From: Clostridiales bacterium
GTDB taxonomy: Bacteria > Bacillota > Clostridia > Christensenellales > UBA1242
Direction: 5' to 3'
Length of the DNA stretch: 64,000 bases
Assembly (NCBI GenBank): GCA_003524095.1
Contig: DOEE01000003.1
Location: 62,001 to 126,000 of the forward strand
Shown here: positions 1 to 9,138 of the stretch, piece by piece
Layout: every line of letters begins with the position of its first letter
How positions within the stretch are numbered: position 1 is the stretch's first letter
Notes under the pieces: model-generated
What the model saw: only the letters and a program-made list of their open reading frames with translations
What the model was told of the DNA's origin: nothing
Database searches by the model: none
Position numbers and translations under genes: made by a program

Positions 1-441
1 CAAAAAATTATTATTTTCATCAAGCCTTCCAAAATCCACAAGAACTTCATTATTGGCAGCATAGTCTTCCATTATTGTACCTATATCGCCCTTGTGTATT
101 CCTAGTTCTGCAAATTTTGGATCTTCAATAAGTAATTCGACATCATCATAAGCATTAAATTCCTTTTTTGAAAAGCCCTTTTCTATTGGGACAATCTTGT
201 TGAAATATTTGTTTATAAAATTTTTAACTTCAAAAAATTCGTCACTTTGGGTTACTTCTAAGTCATTGGTATCCACAACTAAGTAAGCATATTCACATTC
301 GTTGTACTTATTCATAAACAAGACTTTAACATGCCTATTGTCTAAAGTTTCCCAAACAATTCCTGTTGCATTGATATATAAATTGTATTGCTTGTATTTG
401 TCGTTGATTTTTATTAGTTTTACAAAATCGTATTGTTTCAT
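1..441 (-). CDS. Hypothetical protein, C-terminus cut by window edge
   Basis: An open reverse frame of 147 codons starts at the ATG complementary to 439-441 and runs off the left edge with no stop. The protein is charged and aromatic-rich with no signal peptide or membrane segment. Its end contains GDIGTIMEDY followed by NEVLVDFG, which resembles small beta-barrel domains of the DUF4926 type, where a GDxGTV motif precedes a short strand; this is a weak, memory-based resemblance. The frame stays open upstream of the ATG to about position 560, so the true start may be further right or this may be the end of a longer, degraded gene. No convincing Shine-Dalgarno sequence precedes the ATG. The function is unknown. 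Confidence 0.55.
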   Translation of the reverse strand, partial: MKQYDFVKLIKINDKYKQYNLYINATGIVWETLDNRHVKVLFMNKYNECEYAYLVVDTNDLEVTQSDEFFEVKNFINKYFNKIVPIEKGFSKKEFNAYDDVELLIEDPKFAELGIHKGDIGTIMEDYAANNEVLVDFGRLDENNNFL

Positions 442-681
442 TTTAATTTCCCATAAGTTTAGTGCTTGAAAATTTTGAATAATGCTATCAAAGTTTTTAA
501 TTTTAATAGGAATAATATCAAAGTTAATATTTAAATTATACAAAATAATTTTGTGTGACGCAAGGAATTATAAGTTGTGTGGTTTATGATTGAAGTAATT
601 TCAAGATACAAAGTTATAATTTCATCGTGCAAGGATAAACTTGATTGTATTATGCCAATTTGGATTTTTATCAAGTAATTC

Positions 682-710
682 TTGAAAAACCTTAAAAAAA
701 GTGATATAAT
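682..710 (+). promoter_or_regulatory. Sigma-70-type promoter
   Basis: TTGAAA at 682-687, a 17-base spacer and a perfect TATAAT at 705-710. It fires directly into the multi-hairpin element and then the small gene at 910. The region between the reverse gene start (441) and this promoter is AT-rich and I see no other feature in it. Confidence 0.6.
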
Positions 711-863
711 CTATGTAATTGATTTGTTCATTGCATTCACAAATCAATTTGCTAAACGCAAATCACACGATAAAATCGTGGTTACATAGATTGAATTCGT
801 CGTCGTTTCGGTAATACAAATGTAAACATTTGTGCTACTCTCAACTTCCTAGAATATAATCTA
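704..863 (+). repeat. Multi-hairpin element flanked by a 10-bp direct repeat
   Basis: ATATAATCTA occurs at 704-713 and again at 854-863. Between them an 11-bp perfect inverted repeat (708-718 with 782-792) encloses three hairpins: 721-727/739-745, 747-752/758-763 (loop TAAAC) and 766-771/775-780 (loop AAA). This gives a four-way-junction layout. A fourth hairpin follows at 816-822/827-833 (loop TAAA). The left flank overlaps the -10 box of the upstream promoter, so most of the element would be transcribed as the leader of the small gene at 910. It could be a structured RNA, a DNA cruciform element or a small non-autonomous insertion. It shares AAA-type loops and a CGGTAAT motif with the element at 46340-46464. 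Confidence 0.55.
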
Positions 864-909
864 AAATGTTTTGCATTTGGTTAAATTAAATAAAATTGGC
901 GGTGGGATT

Positions 910-1158
910 ATGGAATATTTTGTTAAAGTTGAAGATGAAGAAATTACAGAACTATATGGATGTCAAGACGGGATTACAGTTAATTTTGATGGAAATAGTT
1001 GGAGTATGTCGGGAATGAAATACAAAACTCTTGTGACTAGCCCAGAATATCAGAGAATTGACAAATCCAAGGCTATGATTATAGCAAAAGGTGCTGACCC
1101 CGAAATGATGGTCAATGCGTTTGTTATGAGCATGCTTAATGGCGGACGACTAATGTAA
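910..1158 (+). CDS. Small hypothetical protein (82 aa)
   Basis: The frame is open from a TTG at 871, but the ATG at 910 is preferred because GGTGGG lies just upstream and the residues before it (KIGGG) read like leader. The product is an 82-residue soluble protein with an acidic N-terminus, no membrane segment and a C-terminus rich in Met (DPEMMVNAFVMSML). I do not recognise a family. It follows a consensus promoter and the multi-hairpin leader, and ends 88 bases before a strong terminator, so it appears to be a monocistronic unit with a long structured 5' leader. Confidence 0.5.
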   Translation: MEYFVKVEDEEITELYGCQDGITVNFDGNSWSMSGMKYKTLVTSPEYQRIDKSKAMIIAKGADPEMMVNAFVMSMLNGGRLM

Positions 1159-1245
1159 CTTTGTTTTGATGATTGCATTTACAAATTAAATTGTTGGTTT
1201 TCACCACATTTTTCGTGGCTTTGTATTGAAATATTATACACAAAC

Positions 1246-1281
1246 AAAAAAAGTTTACACATTTTCGTGTAAACTTTTTTT
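1246..1281. terminator. Bidirectional intrinsic terminator
   Basis: Stem of 15 bp with A-run and T-run flanks (AAGTTTACAC / GTGTAAACTT core) and a 6-base loop. It lies between the forward small gene and the reverse giant membrane protein gene and can serve both. Confidence 0.85.
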
Positions 1282-1291
1282 GTCTAAAACA

Positions 1292-4200
1292 CTAAACCAA
1301 ACTAGCCTTGATTGTTTCAAATGGGTCATCAAAGTTTGAAAGATTAGTGTAGTCAAACGATGTTGAGTTGGTGTAATAATTTTCAGGGGTTGACGAATTA
1401 ATGCTGTCATTATAATGTGTTAGTAGTGCATTATAATATTTGCCCGCATTTGTAGTCGTAACTGTGCTACTTAATGCGTGTGCCATTGATTCGTCTAATT
1501 TTTGAAGAATTAGTTTTGATATTCTTCTTGTTAAAAGCACACTAGTTACAGGTTTTTGTTGAAAATTATTTAGCAACATATCAATATCTTTTGCAAGTGT
1601 TGCACTTGTTTTGATTATATCAGTCGAAGCACCGAATTTATCTAGTGTACTATCCAGTTTTTTCTCAATATCGCTAAGGTCACTTAGAGAACTTTCAAAG
1701 TTATTGTAATGTGGTGTAGTGCTAGAAAGTTCAGTATTATCTTTTGCAATGCTTAAAATAGTGTTGTCCATAATGTCATTAACAATTTGATTTTGTTCTC
1801 TGTCTAGCCCAGTTGTGGTTGTTGTGTCTTTTTTGATAGTGGATAGGAAACTACTCATAAGATTACTTAGCGCCACTCTTGTAATAAACAAACTATTTCC
1901 GTTTTCTGGAATGTAAATGCACTTGTTCGATGTGTTATATTCAACATCTTCAAATTTGGTTGCGGTTTGATTAAATGCTATGTTATCTAGGTTTTTGCCA
2001 ACAAGCATGGAAACATTCTCGGTTGTATAAGTAACACCGCTATTGAGTTTGACAAGGGTGCTTACATAACCTAGTTCTCTTTGCCAAGACATAACTTTGT
2101 CCGAGTCTTTGACTATAGTCATCTGTTCTTTGATGCTATCTATTAGAGTGTTGAAAGCATCAACTTCGGTTTGTCTGCTGGCGTCATCATCGGCTTTGGC
2201 ACTATCAAAGATGTCGATAATAAGCGATGTCAAAATATTTCGTGTAATAATCTTGCTATTGCTATTTGAAATAACATAATTGTCAACATAAGCATAACCC
2301 AAAGTGTTATTTCCAGTTTTGTTGTATGCAATTGTGTCTAATTGTGAACCAAGTTTGGTCAACTTCAATTTGTTCGCATTAACTCTTAGTTCATAAGCGC
2401 TGTCACTCTCACCCGGTTGTTGTTCGGGATATTGAAGCATGTCTTTGGACACTTCCAATTTGGATAGAACCGAAAGTAATGTAAGTTCTTTTTCAAAACT
2501 TATAGGACTAATGGTTTCGTCTTTGATGTTGTCTATAATTCCATTTACTTTTAGGCTTGGGTCAGAATTATCCACACCTTTCAAGGCTTTGGATATTGCA
2601 TTTTTAATTGATGTGTCACTATTAAAGTTGTTTAAAATTGTTTCTGACATATTGTCAACACCGCTTGCAAGTAGAGTTCTCAAATCTAACGAACTAATAA
2701 GTAGCGATGCCCTAATGTCTTTTGTTCCGTCATTATATCCATATACCACATTGTCTAATTGTTTTCCAATTACATTTAGATTGTCTAGGACTTTGTAAGT
2801 GCCTTCGTCTTGGAATTTAATATCCATAAGGTCGGAGATATAATCAAATTCGGTCGTCCAAAAGTCTTTGATGCTTTCTTCATAAGTCTTGTCAGATATC
2901 AAGGTGTCTTTGGTTTTAACCTTGCTTGCAATTGTGCTGAGTCTTAGGCATACATTGTCAATCAAGTTGTTAATAGAGAGTTCAACCTTGTCGGTTGTAG
3001 ATGTATACTTTGCGTCTTTGAGTGCAAGTGAAACGATTTCAAATATTTTATCATTTGGAATAGTTTTGCTTAAATATAATTTGTCCAAGTCAGGGCATAA
3101 TGCTTTTGCACTATTCAAATCTCCAAAGGCACTAGTTTTTTCGGCAATATTTTTTAGGGATTTGTAGTATTCAATTTCGTTAGCCCAGTAACCTGCTTGT
3201 TTGACAGCATTTAGATTAACTGGATTGGAACTATCCAAATTAGCCTTGACGCCTTCGAATAATTCATAAATTTTGTCATTTATAACTTGTGGGGATACAC
3301 TTCCGTCGTTGTAAACAAAGTTGCTTGGCAAAATGTTATCGCTTATAATTCCCACTGCAGTACTCATAATATCCAACGTTGCACCGTTTCCAAGCAATGT
3401 TGTTGATTTTGCCTTGTCTAAGTTTTGTCCGATTGAATCGCTAATATCAAAGTTGGAACTTTCAATTATGCTATTAACTTCGTTAAATAATGGGGCAATT
3501 GCTTTGAGTTCATTTGCCCAAAAAGTTTTGTCAGAAGTATATGTGTGACTCGAAGTAATCAAGTTGTCTTGCATTTTGCTTATTGTTTTTGAAAAATCTC
3601 TAAGACTAGTGGTTTCGTTGTTTTTGATATGTTCATTGTTTGCATAGTCTAGTATGTGCGTAAACAAACTAATTGTTCCAGAGACTTTGTACGTATTTTT
3701 GTTACTAGCAGTCTTTTGTATAGTTGCACCAAACAAACAAGTGCTATCCAAAATATCTAAACTCTTTCCCAAATTTTCAAAAACAGCTTCGTTAATGATT
3801 AACTCTATATTTAGTCCTTTTCTTAAGGTTTCGCCTTCAACAACTTTGCCAAGTATACCTACTTCGTTGTTTCTGAGCATTCTAACAGCAGTGCTAATCT
3901 TGGTCATTTCTTGTTCCCAGTTGTCAACGACCGCCAAATTTTCCAAAAACTCATTTTTCAAATAACTATCCAAGTCTTTTGGAAGAAGTCCGTTAAGAAC
4001 GTCTTTTAATGTGGAGATTGCATAGTCTATGATGCTATTATATGTTTTTTGAGTTAGCAAGTTTGATGTGGTAGAAGGTTTAATAGTGTCTAACATTCTG
4101 CCCAAAGGCACTAGAGATTCGTTTGTAAGATAAATATTTGAAGTTAAGTCTAATGTTTGAATGGCTTGAATAGTTTTGTCAACAAATCCCGAAAAACTAT

Positions 4201-5920
4201 TTATTAATGTTTGAACGCCATCTTCGGAATAGTCTATTTTTTCGTAGCCATAATTAATTGCACTATCCAAAAAGTTTAGTCCCAAATTAAGAAGAGTAGG
4301 GAATGTAAGATTAACGGTTTGAAGTTTGAATAATCTATTTGTAAATTCTGTTCCAAAGTTTGAATCAAGACCTTGAATAATTCCAAGTGGATTTTCAAAG
4401 TTGTTTTGCAATACTCTTACAAGCAGTCCCTGTTTGTTTAAGTAGTCGGCAAGTTCAAGCATGCTAGAAGTTTCGTCAAATACATTAATATTTTTTGATT
4501 CGGCAAGGCTAGTAATTGCTTCAACTAACAAATCATTAACAATCTGATTATCACTAAGTTTTGCATCAGAATTAAGAACCAATGTACAAGCGACTGGAAT
4601 TAAATAACTTGACACACAGTCTACCAAATTTACGGTCTTTGCTGTTTCCAAAACATTTTTTGCGTCGCCAATCAAAGTATTTAGTTGTTCTTGAGTAAGT
4701 GCCGACATGTTTCCGTCGCCCACAAAACTTTTGTATTTGCCGATAAGTGCGTCGGCTTTTTGTGCGGTTACAACAATATTTTTGACATCTGACCTAAGCG
4801 TAACTTTGCTATCGCCAATTTTTTGTGTGGTTAAGTAATCAAATTCTGCAAGGGACAAACCTTCAATTCCTGTATATTTTGATACGGGTTTGAGAATGGA
4901 ACTTTCATAAGCCGAAATAATTTGATCAGATATTCCGTTTGTTTTGTTGGACAAGTCAATGCTTTCGTTGCTTAAGTTTTCGATTTTGACTTTGTTTACG
5001 TCTTCAATAATTCCCATAAAACCATAAACAGGTAGTAGAGTATTAAGCATTATAAATAGTCCAACAAATCCACCCACCAAAGCACCCCAAAGTCTGTGCT
5101 TGTTGTACTTGATTTTTGGTTTCTTTTCTTTTTTTGTTTTCTTTTTGGAAGGTGGTTGTGTTACATCTATTTTTTGAGTATCGTCTTCCAGATTAAATTT
5201 TGGGATATCAGGCTTTGCTTCGACTTCTGTTTTTATAAATGTTCCTTCTTTGCCAAACAATTCATTTTTTAAATCATTGTTTTGTTGACTAAGATTTTTG
5301 AATTGAACACTTTCTTGTGTGAGATTTAATTCTCCACTTGTCTGACTATTCCCAGTTTGTTCCACTTGTGGTTGATTATTTGTGGTAGATGGGTTTGTGT
5401 CGCTAGGTTGACTTTCCAAACTGTCATTAAGCGGTGTTGGATTTTGGTCGGAATCAAAAGCACTAAACCCCAAGTTTTCTTTGGGCTTTTTGGGAGCGAA
5501 TGTAAGTTTGTAAAACAAATAGTTGAGTGGAAGTAACAAATATTTGAAAATCCAAAACAAAAGCATGTACACAACGGCATTAATAAATACAAGTGGCAAG
5601 TTTGTAATAATACTTACAAATTCTGGGTTCTTATTTGAAAATTCATCGCCAAGTAAGTTTTTAACCGCAAAAGTCACAATCTGTTCAATGCTGTTTTCAC
5701 CAGTCAAAGTGTTTTCGCCAATTGTAAACTGGGTGTTAATTTTGATTTGTAACAAGGCTTTGGTTAGAGGAATTGTAATAAATAGCACAATGATGCTAGT
5801 TATTATCAAAAATATTCCACGACTTGCGGTTTTTCTAAGTCCACGAATAAGTCCCCATATTACTCCAAATACAACAAACAAAGCGAGTAATATATTAAGT
5901 ATTAATGCAATGTATTCCAT
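1292..5920 (-). CDS. Giant CvpA-like membrane protein (1542 aa)
   Basis: The N-terminal 140 residues have the layout of CvpA-type membrane proteins: a first hydrophobic helix, then GVIWGLIRGLRKTASRG, then two or three more hydrophobic helices. Residues about 150-275 are a Gln/Ser/Thr-rich, then Lys-rich cytoplasmic-type linker ending in KKKTKKEKKPK. One more membrane helix follows at about 283-305. The remaining 1,200 residues are Ser/Thr/Asn/Asp-rich with recurring helical segments and LDSxxxFG- or TTLLGNG-like patches, suggesting a long exported repetitive domain. Typical CvpA proteins are under 250 residues, so this one is greatly extended. AGGAG precedes the ATG. It is transcribed alone. 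CvpA proteins are linked to colicin export, biofilm or envelope processes, but the role here is unknown. Confidence 0.7.
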   Translation of the reverse strand: MEYIALILNILLALFVVFGVIWGLIRGLRKTASRGIFLIITSIIVLFITIPLTKALLQIKINTQFTIGENTLTGENSIEQIVTFAVKNLLGDEFSNKNPEFVSIITNLPLVFINAVVYMLLFWIFKYLLLPLNYLFYKLTFAPKKPKENLGFSAFDSDQNPTPLNDSLESQPSDTNPSTTNNQPQVEQTGNSQTSGELNLTQESVQFKNLSQQNNDLKNELFGKEGTFIKTEVEAKPDIPKFNLEDDTQKIDVTQPPSKKKTKKEKKPKIKYNKHRLWGALVGGFVGLFIMLNTLLPVYGFMGIIEDVNKVKIENLSNESIDLSNKTNGISDQIISAYESSILKPVSKYTGIEGLSLAEFDYLTTQKIGDSKVTLRSDVKNIVVTAQKADALIGKYKSFVGDGNMSALTQEQLNTLIGDAKNVLETAKTVNLVDCVSSYLIPVACTLVLNSDAKLSDNQIVNDLLVEAITSLAESKNINVFDETSSMLELADYLNKQGLLVRVLQNNFENPLGIIQGLDSNFGTEFTNRLFKLQTVNLTFPTLLNLGLNFLDSAINYGYEKIDYSEDGVQTLINSFSGFVDKTIQAIQTLDLTSNIYLTNESLVPLGRMLDTIKPSTTSNLLTQKTYNSIIDYAISTLKDVLNGLLPKDLDSYLKNEFLENLAVVDNWEQEMTKISTAVRMLRNNEVGILGKVVEGETLRKGLNIELIINEAVFENLGKSLDILDSTCLFGATIQKTASNKNTYKVSGTISLFTHILDYANNEHIKNNETTSLRDFSKTISKMQDNLITSSHTYTSDKTFWANELKAIAPLFNEVNSIIESSNFDISDSIGQNLDKAKSTTLLGNGATLDIMSTAVGIISDNILPSNFVYNDGSVSPQVINDKIYELFEGVKANLDSSNPVNLNAVKQAGYWANEIEYYKSLKNIAEKTSAFGDLNSAKALCPDLDKLYLSKTIPNDKIFEIVSLALKDAKYTSTTDKVELSINNLIDNVCLRLSTIASKVKTKDTLISDKTYEESIKDFWTTEFDYISDLMDIKFQDEGTYKVLDNLNVIGKQLDNVVYGYNDGTKDIRASLLISSLDLRTLLASGVDNMSETILNNFNSDTSIKNAISKALKGVDNSDPSLKVNGIIDNIKDETISPISFEKELTLLSVLSKLEVSKDMLQYPEQQPGESDSAYELRVNANKLKLTKLGSQLDTIAYNKTGNNTLGYAYVDNYVISNSNSKIITRNILTSLIIDIFDSAKADDDASRQTEVDAFNTLIDSIKEQMTIVKDSDKVMSWQRELGYVSTLVKLNSGVTYTTENVSMLVGKNLDNIAFNQTATKFEDVEYNTSNKCIYIPENGNSLFITRVALSNLMSSFLSTIKKDTTTTTGLDREQNQIVNDIMDNTILSIAKDNTELSSTTPHYNNFESSLSDLSDIEKKLDSTLDKFGASTDIIKTSATLAKDIDMLLNNFQQKPVTSVLLTRRISKLILQKLDESMAHALSSTVTTTNAGKYYNALLTHYNDSINSSTPENYYTNSTSFDYTNLSNFDDPFETIKASLV

Positions 5921-6187
5921 TCAAAACTCCTAAATATAGTATTTTATATCTCAAATTTATTTTAACACAATTAATAATATTATTACTACTATTTATTAAT
6001 AAAAAATATTATGATACATCAATTTTTTTGTTTGACTTAGTACTTTTTTGCCAAAATTTACATTTTAAAGATTTTGATATTTATACGTTTGTGTTTTTTT
6101 GCAAAAATAGATATACTAATTAAGTTAACAACATAAGTGGAATTTTGATAAATTCTAATTATTTAATTTGAAAGGAATTGTATAAAT

Positions 6188-6724
6188 ATGAATATATGGA
6201 GAGATATAAGTAGCGACAGAATTAAACCTAATGATTTTGTTGCTTGTATAGAAATTGAACAAGGAAGCAAAAACAAATACGAATTAGACAAAGAAACGGG
6301 GCTTATCATCTTAGATAGGGTATTATATACAAGTACTCACTATCCTATGAATTATGGTTTTATTCCACTTACATATGGTGATGATAACGACCCGCTTGAT
6401 GTATTTGTGCTATGTAGTCAGCCTATTGAAAAAATGAGTTTGGTTAGATGTTTTCCAATTGGTGTTGTCGATATGAGAGATAGAAACGAAGGGGATCAAA
6501 AGATTATTGCAATTCCTTTTGGCGACCCACAATACAATGGATATAGAGATATCTCGGAGTTGCCATCGCATATAGTAGATGAACTTAGACACTTTTTGAC
6601 AGTATACAAACAACTAGAAAACAAAAAAGTCGAAGTTTTGGAGACGAATGGGTGCAAAAAAGCCGAAGAGTGTATCGAAAATGCAATGAAACAATATAGA
6701 AAGATTATTTTAGGAGAAAAATGA
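6188..6724 (+). CDS. ppa: Inorganic pyrophosphatase, family I
   Basis: Soluble 178-residue enzyme that hydrolyses pyrophosphate to two phosphates and so pulls biosynthetic reactions forward. The family signature DDNDPLDV is present, with the preceding YPMNYGFIP segment and the metal-binding acidic residues. The length is normal for prokaryotic family I enzymes. GAAAGGAATT lies upstream of the ATG as ribosome binding site. The stop codon overlaps the dtd start (ATGA), so the two are translationally coupled at the head of a ppa-dtd-hypothetical-MarR run. Confidence 0.95.
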   Translation: MNIWRDISSDRIKPNDFVACIEIEQGSKNKYELDKETGLIILDRVLYTSTHYPMNYGFIPLTYGDDNDPLDVFVLCSQPIEKMSLVRCFPIGVVDMRDRNEGDQKIIAIPFGDPQYNGYRDISELPSHIVDELRHFLTVYKQLENKKVEVLETNGCKKAEECIENAMKQYRKIILGEK

Positions 6725-7173
6725 GAGTATTACTTCAAAGAGTAGATAAGGCGTGTTTGAAAAGTGATGAGTTTGAGAGTAAAATTGGATTTGGACTGCT
6801 TGCCTTTGTAGGTGTTAGTTCGCAGGATACAATTTTTGATGCTAAATATCTAGCCAAAAAGATTGTTACTTTGAGAATCTTTAAAGACGAGTTTGACAAG
6901 TCAAATTTATCTTTGTTAGATGTTAATGGAGATATAATGATTGTTAGCAATTTTACTTTACAAGCAGATACTCGCAAAGGCACAAGACCAGATTTTATTA
7001 ATGCTGGCAAAAGCGATTTTGCTTACGATTTGTATTTGAAATTTGTAGAAGAAACAAAAAAATATGTGCGAATTGTCGAAACTGGCAAGTTTGGACATCA
7101 CATGGATATTGACTGCAAGTTGAATGGTCCGTTTTCGGTAATTTGTGAATCAACGGGAAGAGAACATGAATAA
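6721..7173 (+). CDS. dtd: D-aminoacyl-tRNA deacylase
   Basis: 150 residues, the usual length for DTD. It hydrolyses D-amino acids (and glycine mischarged on tRNA-Ala) from tRNA, an editing function in the cytoplasm. The catalytic strand SNFTLQADTRKGTRPDF and the C-terminal cross-subunit motif NGPFSV, with the essential Gly-Pro, are both present. The variant Phe after GP replaces the more common Val. The start overlaps the ppa stop by 4 bases and the end overlaps the next gene. Confidence 0.95.
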   Translation: MRVLLQRVDKACLKSDEFESKIGFGLLAFVGVSSQDTIFDAKYLAKKIVTLRIFKDEFDKSNLSLLDVNGDIMIVSNFTLQADTRKGTRPDFINAGKSDFAYDLYLKFVEETKKYVRIVETGKFGHHMDIDCKLNGPFSVICESTGREHE

Positions 7174-7522
7174 CACAATTGAAGAATTATTTGATTTGTA
7201 CAAAAATCTAAGGTCGGTTCAAAATATTGTAAATGAGATTTTGACAATGGATTATTATGTCTATAATTTTGACCACGACGAAACTGTAGGACTTATTGAC
7301 CACTTTGTCAAAAAGTATAATAAAGAAATTAAACTCATAGCAAGTCTTAGAGATGATAGCGTTGTTGTCGTTGATGACGATCCGAATTTGTATGACGAAA
7401 AAGACGAAGTTGAGATTAATAGCGATGCCAAATATATTCGTGACGCACTAATAATAATAGGGGCGGTCAAGTCAGGGATTAGAAAAGATATTCAAAGTGC
7501 AATGGAAGGAATTGTATTTTAA
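7166..7522 (+). CDS. Hypothetical acidic protein (118 aa)
   Basis: The start is placed at the ATG at 7166, which overlaps the end of dtd and follows GGGAAGAG; a GTG at 7145 would add seven residues. The protein is small, helical and acidic (a run of Asp/Glu around VVVDDDPNLYDEKDEVE) with no membrane segment. I do not recognise a family. It is the third gene of the ppa-dtd run and lies 14 bases before the MarR gene, so it is probably co-transcribed. Confidence 0.7.
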   Translation: MNNTIEELFDLYKNLRSVQNIVNEILTMDYYVYNFDHDETVGLIDHFVKKYNKEIKLIASLRDDSVVVVDDDPNLYDEKDEVEINSDAKYIRDALIIIGAVKSGIRKDIQSAMEGIVF

Positions 7523-7536
7523 CAAATGGAGAACAT

Positions 7537-7962
7537 ATGGGAAATTTAGACGAATTACTTGAAGAAATGTTACTCAAAGGTTATTCAAAAGTAATATCCT
7601 CCGAAGAGAAAATTCTCAAGTCTTTGGACGGTTTGGGACTCAAGGAATTTAATACTCTTGATGCAATTTGGGAACTGACCAAAAACAAAAATAATACATC
7701 AAACAATTTGGCCAAAGTACTTGGGGTTACGCCCGGTACAATAACAACCAATTTAGACAGGCTTTGTGAAAAAGGCTTGGTATTCAAACAAAAAAACGAT
7801 ATGGACAAAAGACTTGTTTTTGTAAGCCTAACTCCACTAGGGGTGGCAGTTAGAAAGAAAAGAGAAAATGCACACAAAAAAATATTAAACCAAGCAATCG
7901 GTAGACTATCCGATGCCGAAAAAGTAGCACTTACAAGTTTGGTTAACAAATTAGATTTATAA
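7537..7962 (+). CDS. MarR family transcriptional regulator
   Basis: 141 residues with the winged-helix arrangement of MarR proteins: an N-terminal helix, then NLAKVLGVTPGTITTNLDRL as helix-turn-helix (about residues 58-77), then the wing KGLVFKQKNDMDKRLVFVSLTP with the conserved Asp-Arg pair. The C-terminal dimer helices follow. The ligand and targets are unknown. It is last in its operon and is followed by a strong terminator. A role in stress or efflux control is typical of the family, but nothing here assigns one. Confidence 0.88.
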   Translation: MGNLDELLEEMLLKGYSKVISSEEKILKSLDGLGLKEFNTLDAIWELTKNKNNTSNNLAKVLGVTPGTITTNLDRLCEKGLVFKQKNDMDKRLVFVSLTPLGVAVRKKRENAHKKILNQAIGRLSDAEKVALTSLVNKLDL

Positions 7963-8015
7963 AAAAACATGATTAATATTTAGACACTGATTTTCTATAT
8001 TAATCATGTTTTTTT
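7963..8015. terminator. Intrinsic terminator
   Basis: Inverted repeat CATGATTAATAT / ATATTAATCATG with A-run before and T-run after, located just past the MarR stop and downstream of the convergent galU gene. Confidence 0.85.
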
Positions 8016-8104
8016 GATTTTAAAAACAATTTTTGTCTGCAACAGGGACATTTATTTTCAAATTTTAGTTATGTTTTATTTATGTTTCAAAATAAAGATA
8101 AAAT

Positions 8105-8959
8105 TTAGTTGTCGTTAACAATGCTTTTCATAAATGCCAAGAGTTCGTCGCTGTATTTTTCGTCATTAAGTCCTGCAATAATATTACTCTTAATAAAGCC
8201 CAAAGGATTTCCCAAATCCAGTCTCTCTCCGACAATAATAAGTCCGTACAAACTATCATTTTTTATTAAATTGAAAAATGCGTCAGTTAGATAATATTCG
8301 CCATTTTCATGCTCGGGACACATGTCTAGCCCATCAAAAATATCGTTCGTAAAGAGTCCACCTCCAGTATAACAAATGTCGCTTGGCGACTCGTCTGAAG
8401 CGGGCTTTTCTATAATATTTGTAACCTTTATACAATCTCCAACATTGATGTAATCAATCATTCCATATTTGTAACTTTCACTAATTGGAATTTGTTTAAG
8501 GGGGATAATGCTAGATTTGGTCTGGTTGTATTTATCTATTAACTGTTTACAAAAACTCTGACCAATTGTAATTTCATCAGGAAAGGATACAATAAACGGC
8601 TCGTTTCCAACAAATTCTTTGCAAAGACTGACTGCATATCCTGTGCCTTTGGCGTGTATTTGCCTTGCAAAAGTAATATTTACGCCGGTGTACAAATTTT
8701 CGAGTTCTTTGAGAGTTGAATACTTTCCAGTTTCCATAAGCCTACTTTCAAGCTCAATATTTCTATCATAAAAGTTTTCCAAGCACTCCTTGTTTCTTCC
8801 CAAAATCACAAGAATATCCGTAATTCCATTTTGTCTAAAGTCGCTAACTATATAGTCAATGGCGGGACGACCAAGAATAGGGAGCATTTCCTTTGGAACG
8901 CTTTTGCTTATTGGCAAAAACCTAGTTGCAAGTCCACCACACAAAATTACACCTTTCAT
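8105..8959 (-). CDS. galU: UTP-glucose-1-phosphate uridylyltransferase-type nucleotidyltransferase
   Basis: 284 residues with the sugar-nucleotide transferase N-terminal signature LCGGLATRFLPISKSVPKEM (residues 6-25), the substrate motif SFPDE near residue 125 and EKPA for sugar binding. Bacterial GalU proteins are about 290 residues and make UDP-glucose from UTP and glucose-1-phosphate for envelope glycans. The first motif reads CGG.ATR rather than the commoner AAGxGTR, so a related thymidylyl- or uridylyltransferase specificity cannot be excluded. AGGAG precedes the ATG. It is a single-gene unit. Confidence 0.85.
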   Translation of the reverse strand: MKGVILCGGLATRFLPISKSVPKEMLPILGRPAIDYIVSDFRQNGITDILVILGRNKECLENFYDRNIELESRLMETGKYSTLKELENLYTGVNITFARQIHAKGTGYAVSLCKEFVGNEPFIVSFPDEITIGQSFCKQLIDKYNQTKSSIIPLKQIPISESYKYGMIDYINVGDCIKVTNIIEKPASDESPSDICYTGGGLFTNDIFDGLDMCPEHENGEYYLTDAFFNLIKNDSLYGLIIVGERLDLGNPLGFIKSNIIAGLNDEKYSDELLAFMKSIVNDN

Positions 8960-9138
8960 AAAATTCTCCTATTTTTTTAATTGTACTATACTTTGATTTT
9001 TTTTTGCAAATAATTATAGGGCAAAATGCAAAATAATTGTCACAATATTTCGATTTTTATAATTATATAATTTTGGTTGATATGTCTACATATTTATGTT
9101 AAAATACATTTCGGAGTTAATTTTTTTAGGATTTATTT

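Noticed and set aside
2097..3965. Several forward frames of 60 to 119 residues.
   Set aside because: Antisense shadows of the giant reverse gene, with no ribosome binding sites and Ser/Leu-rich composition typical of shadows.
5905..6123. Forward frame of 72 residues upstream of ppa.
   Set aside because: Low-complexity AT-derived Leu/Phe/Ile peptide overlapping the 5' end of the reverse CvpA-like gene; no ribosome binding site.
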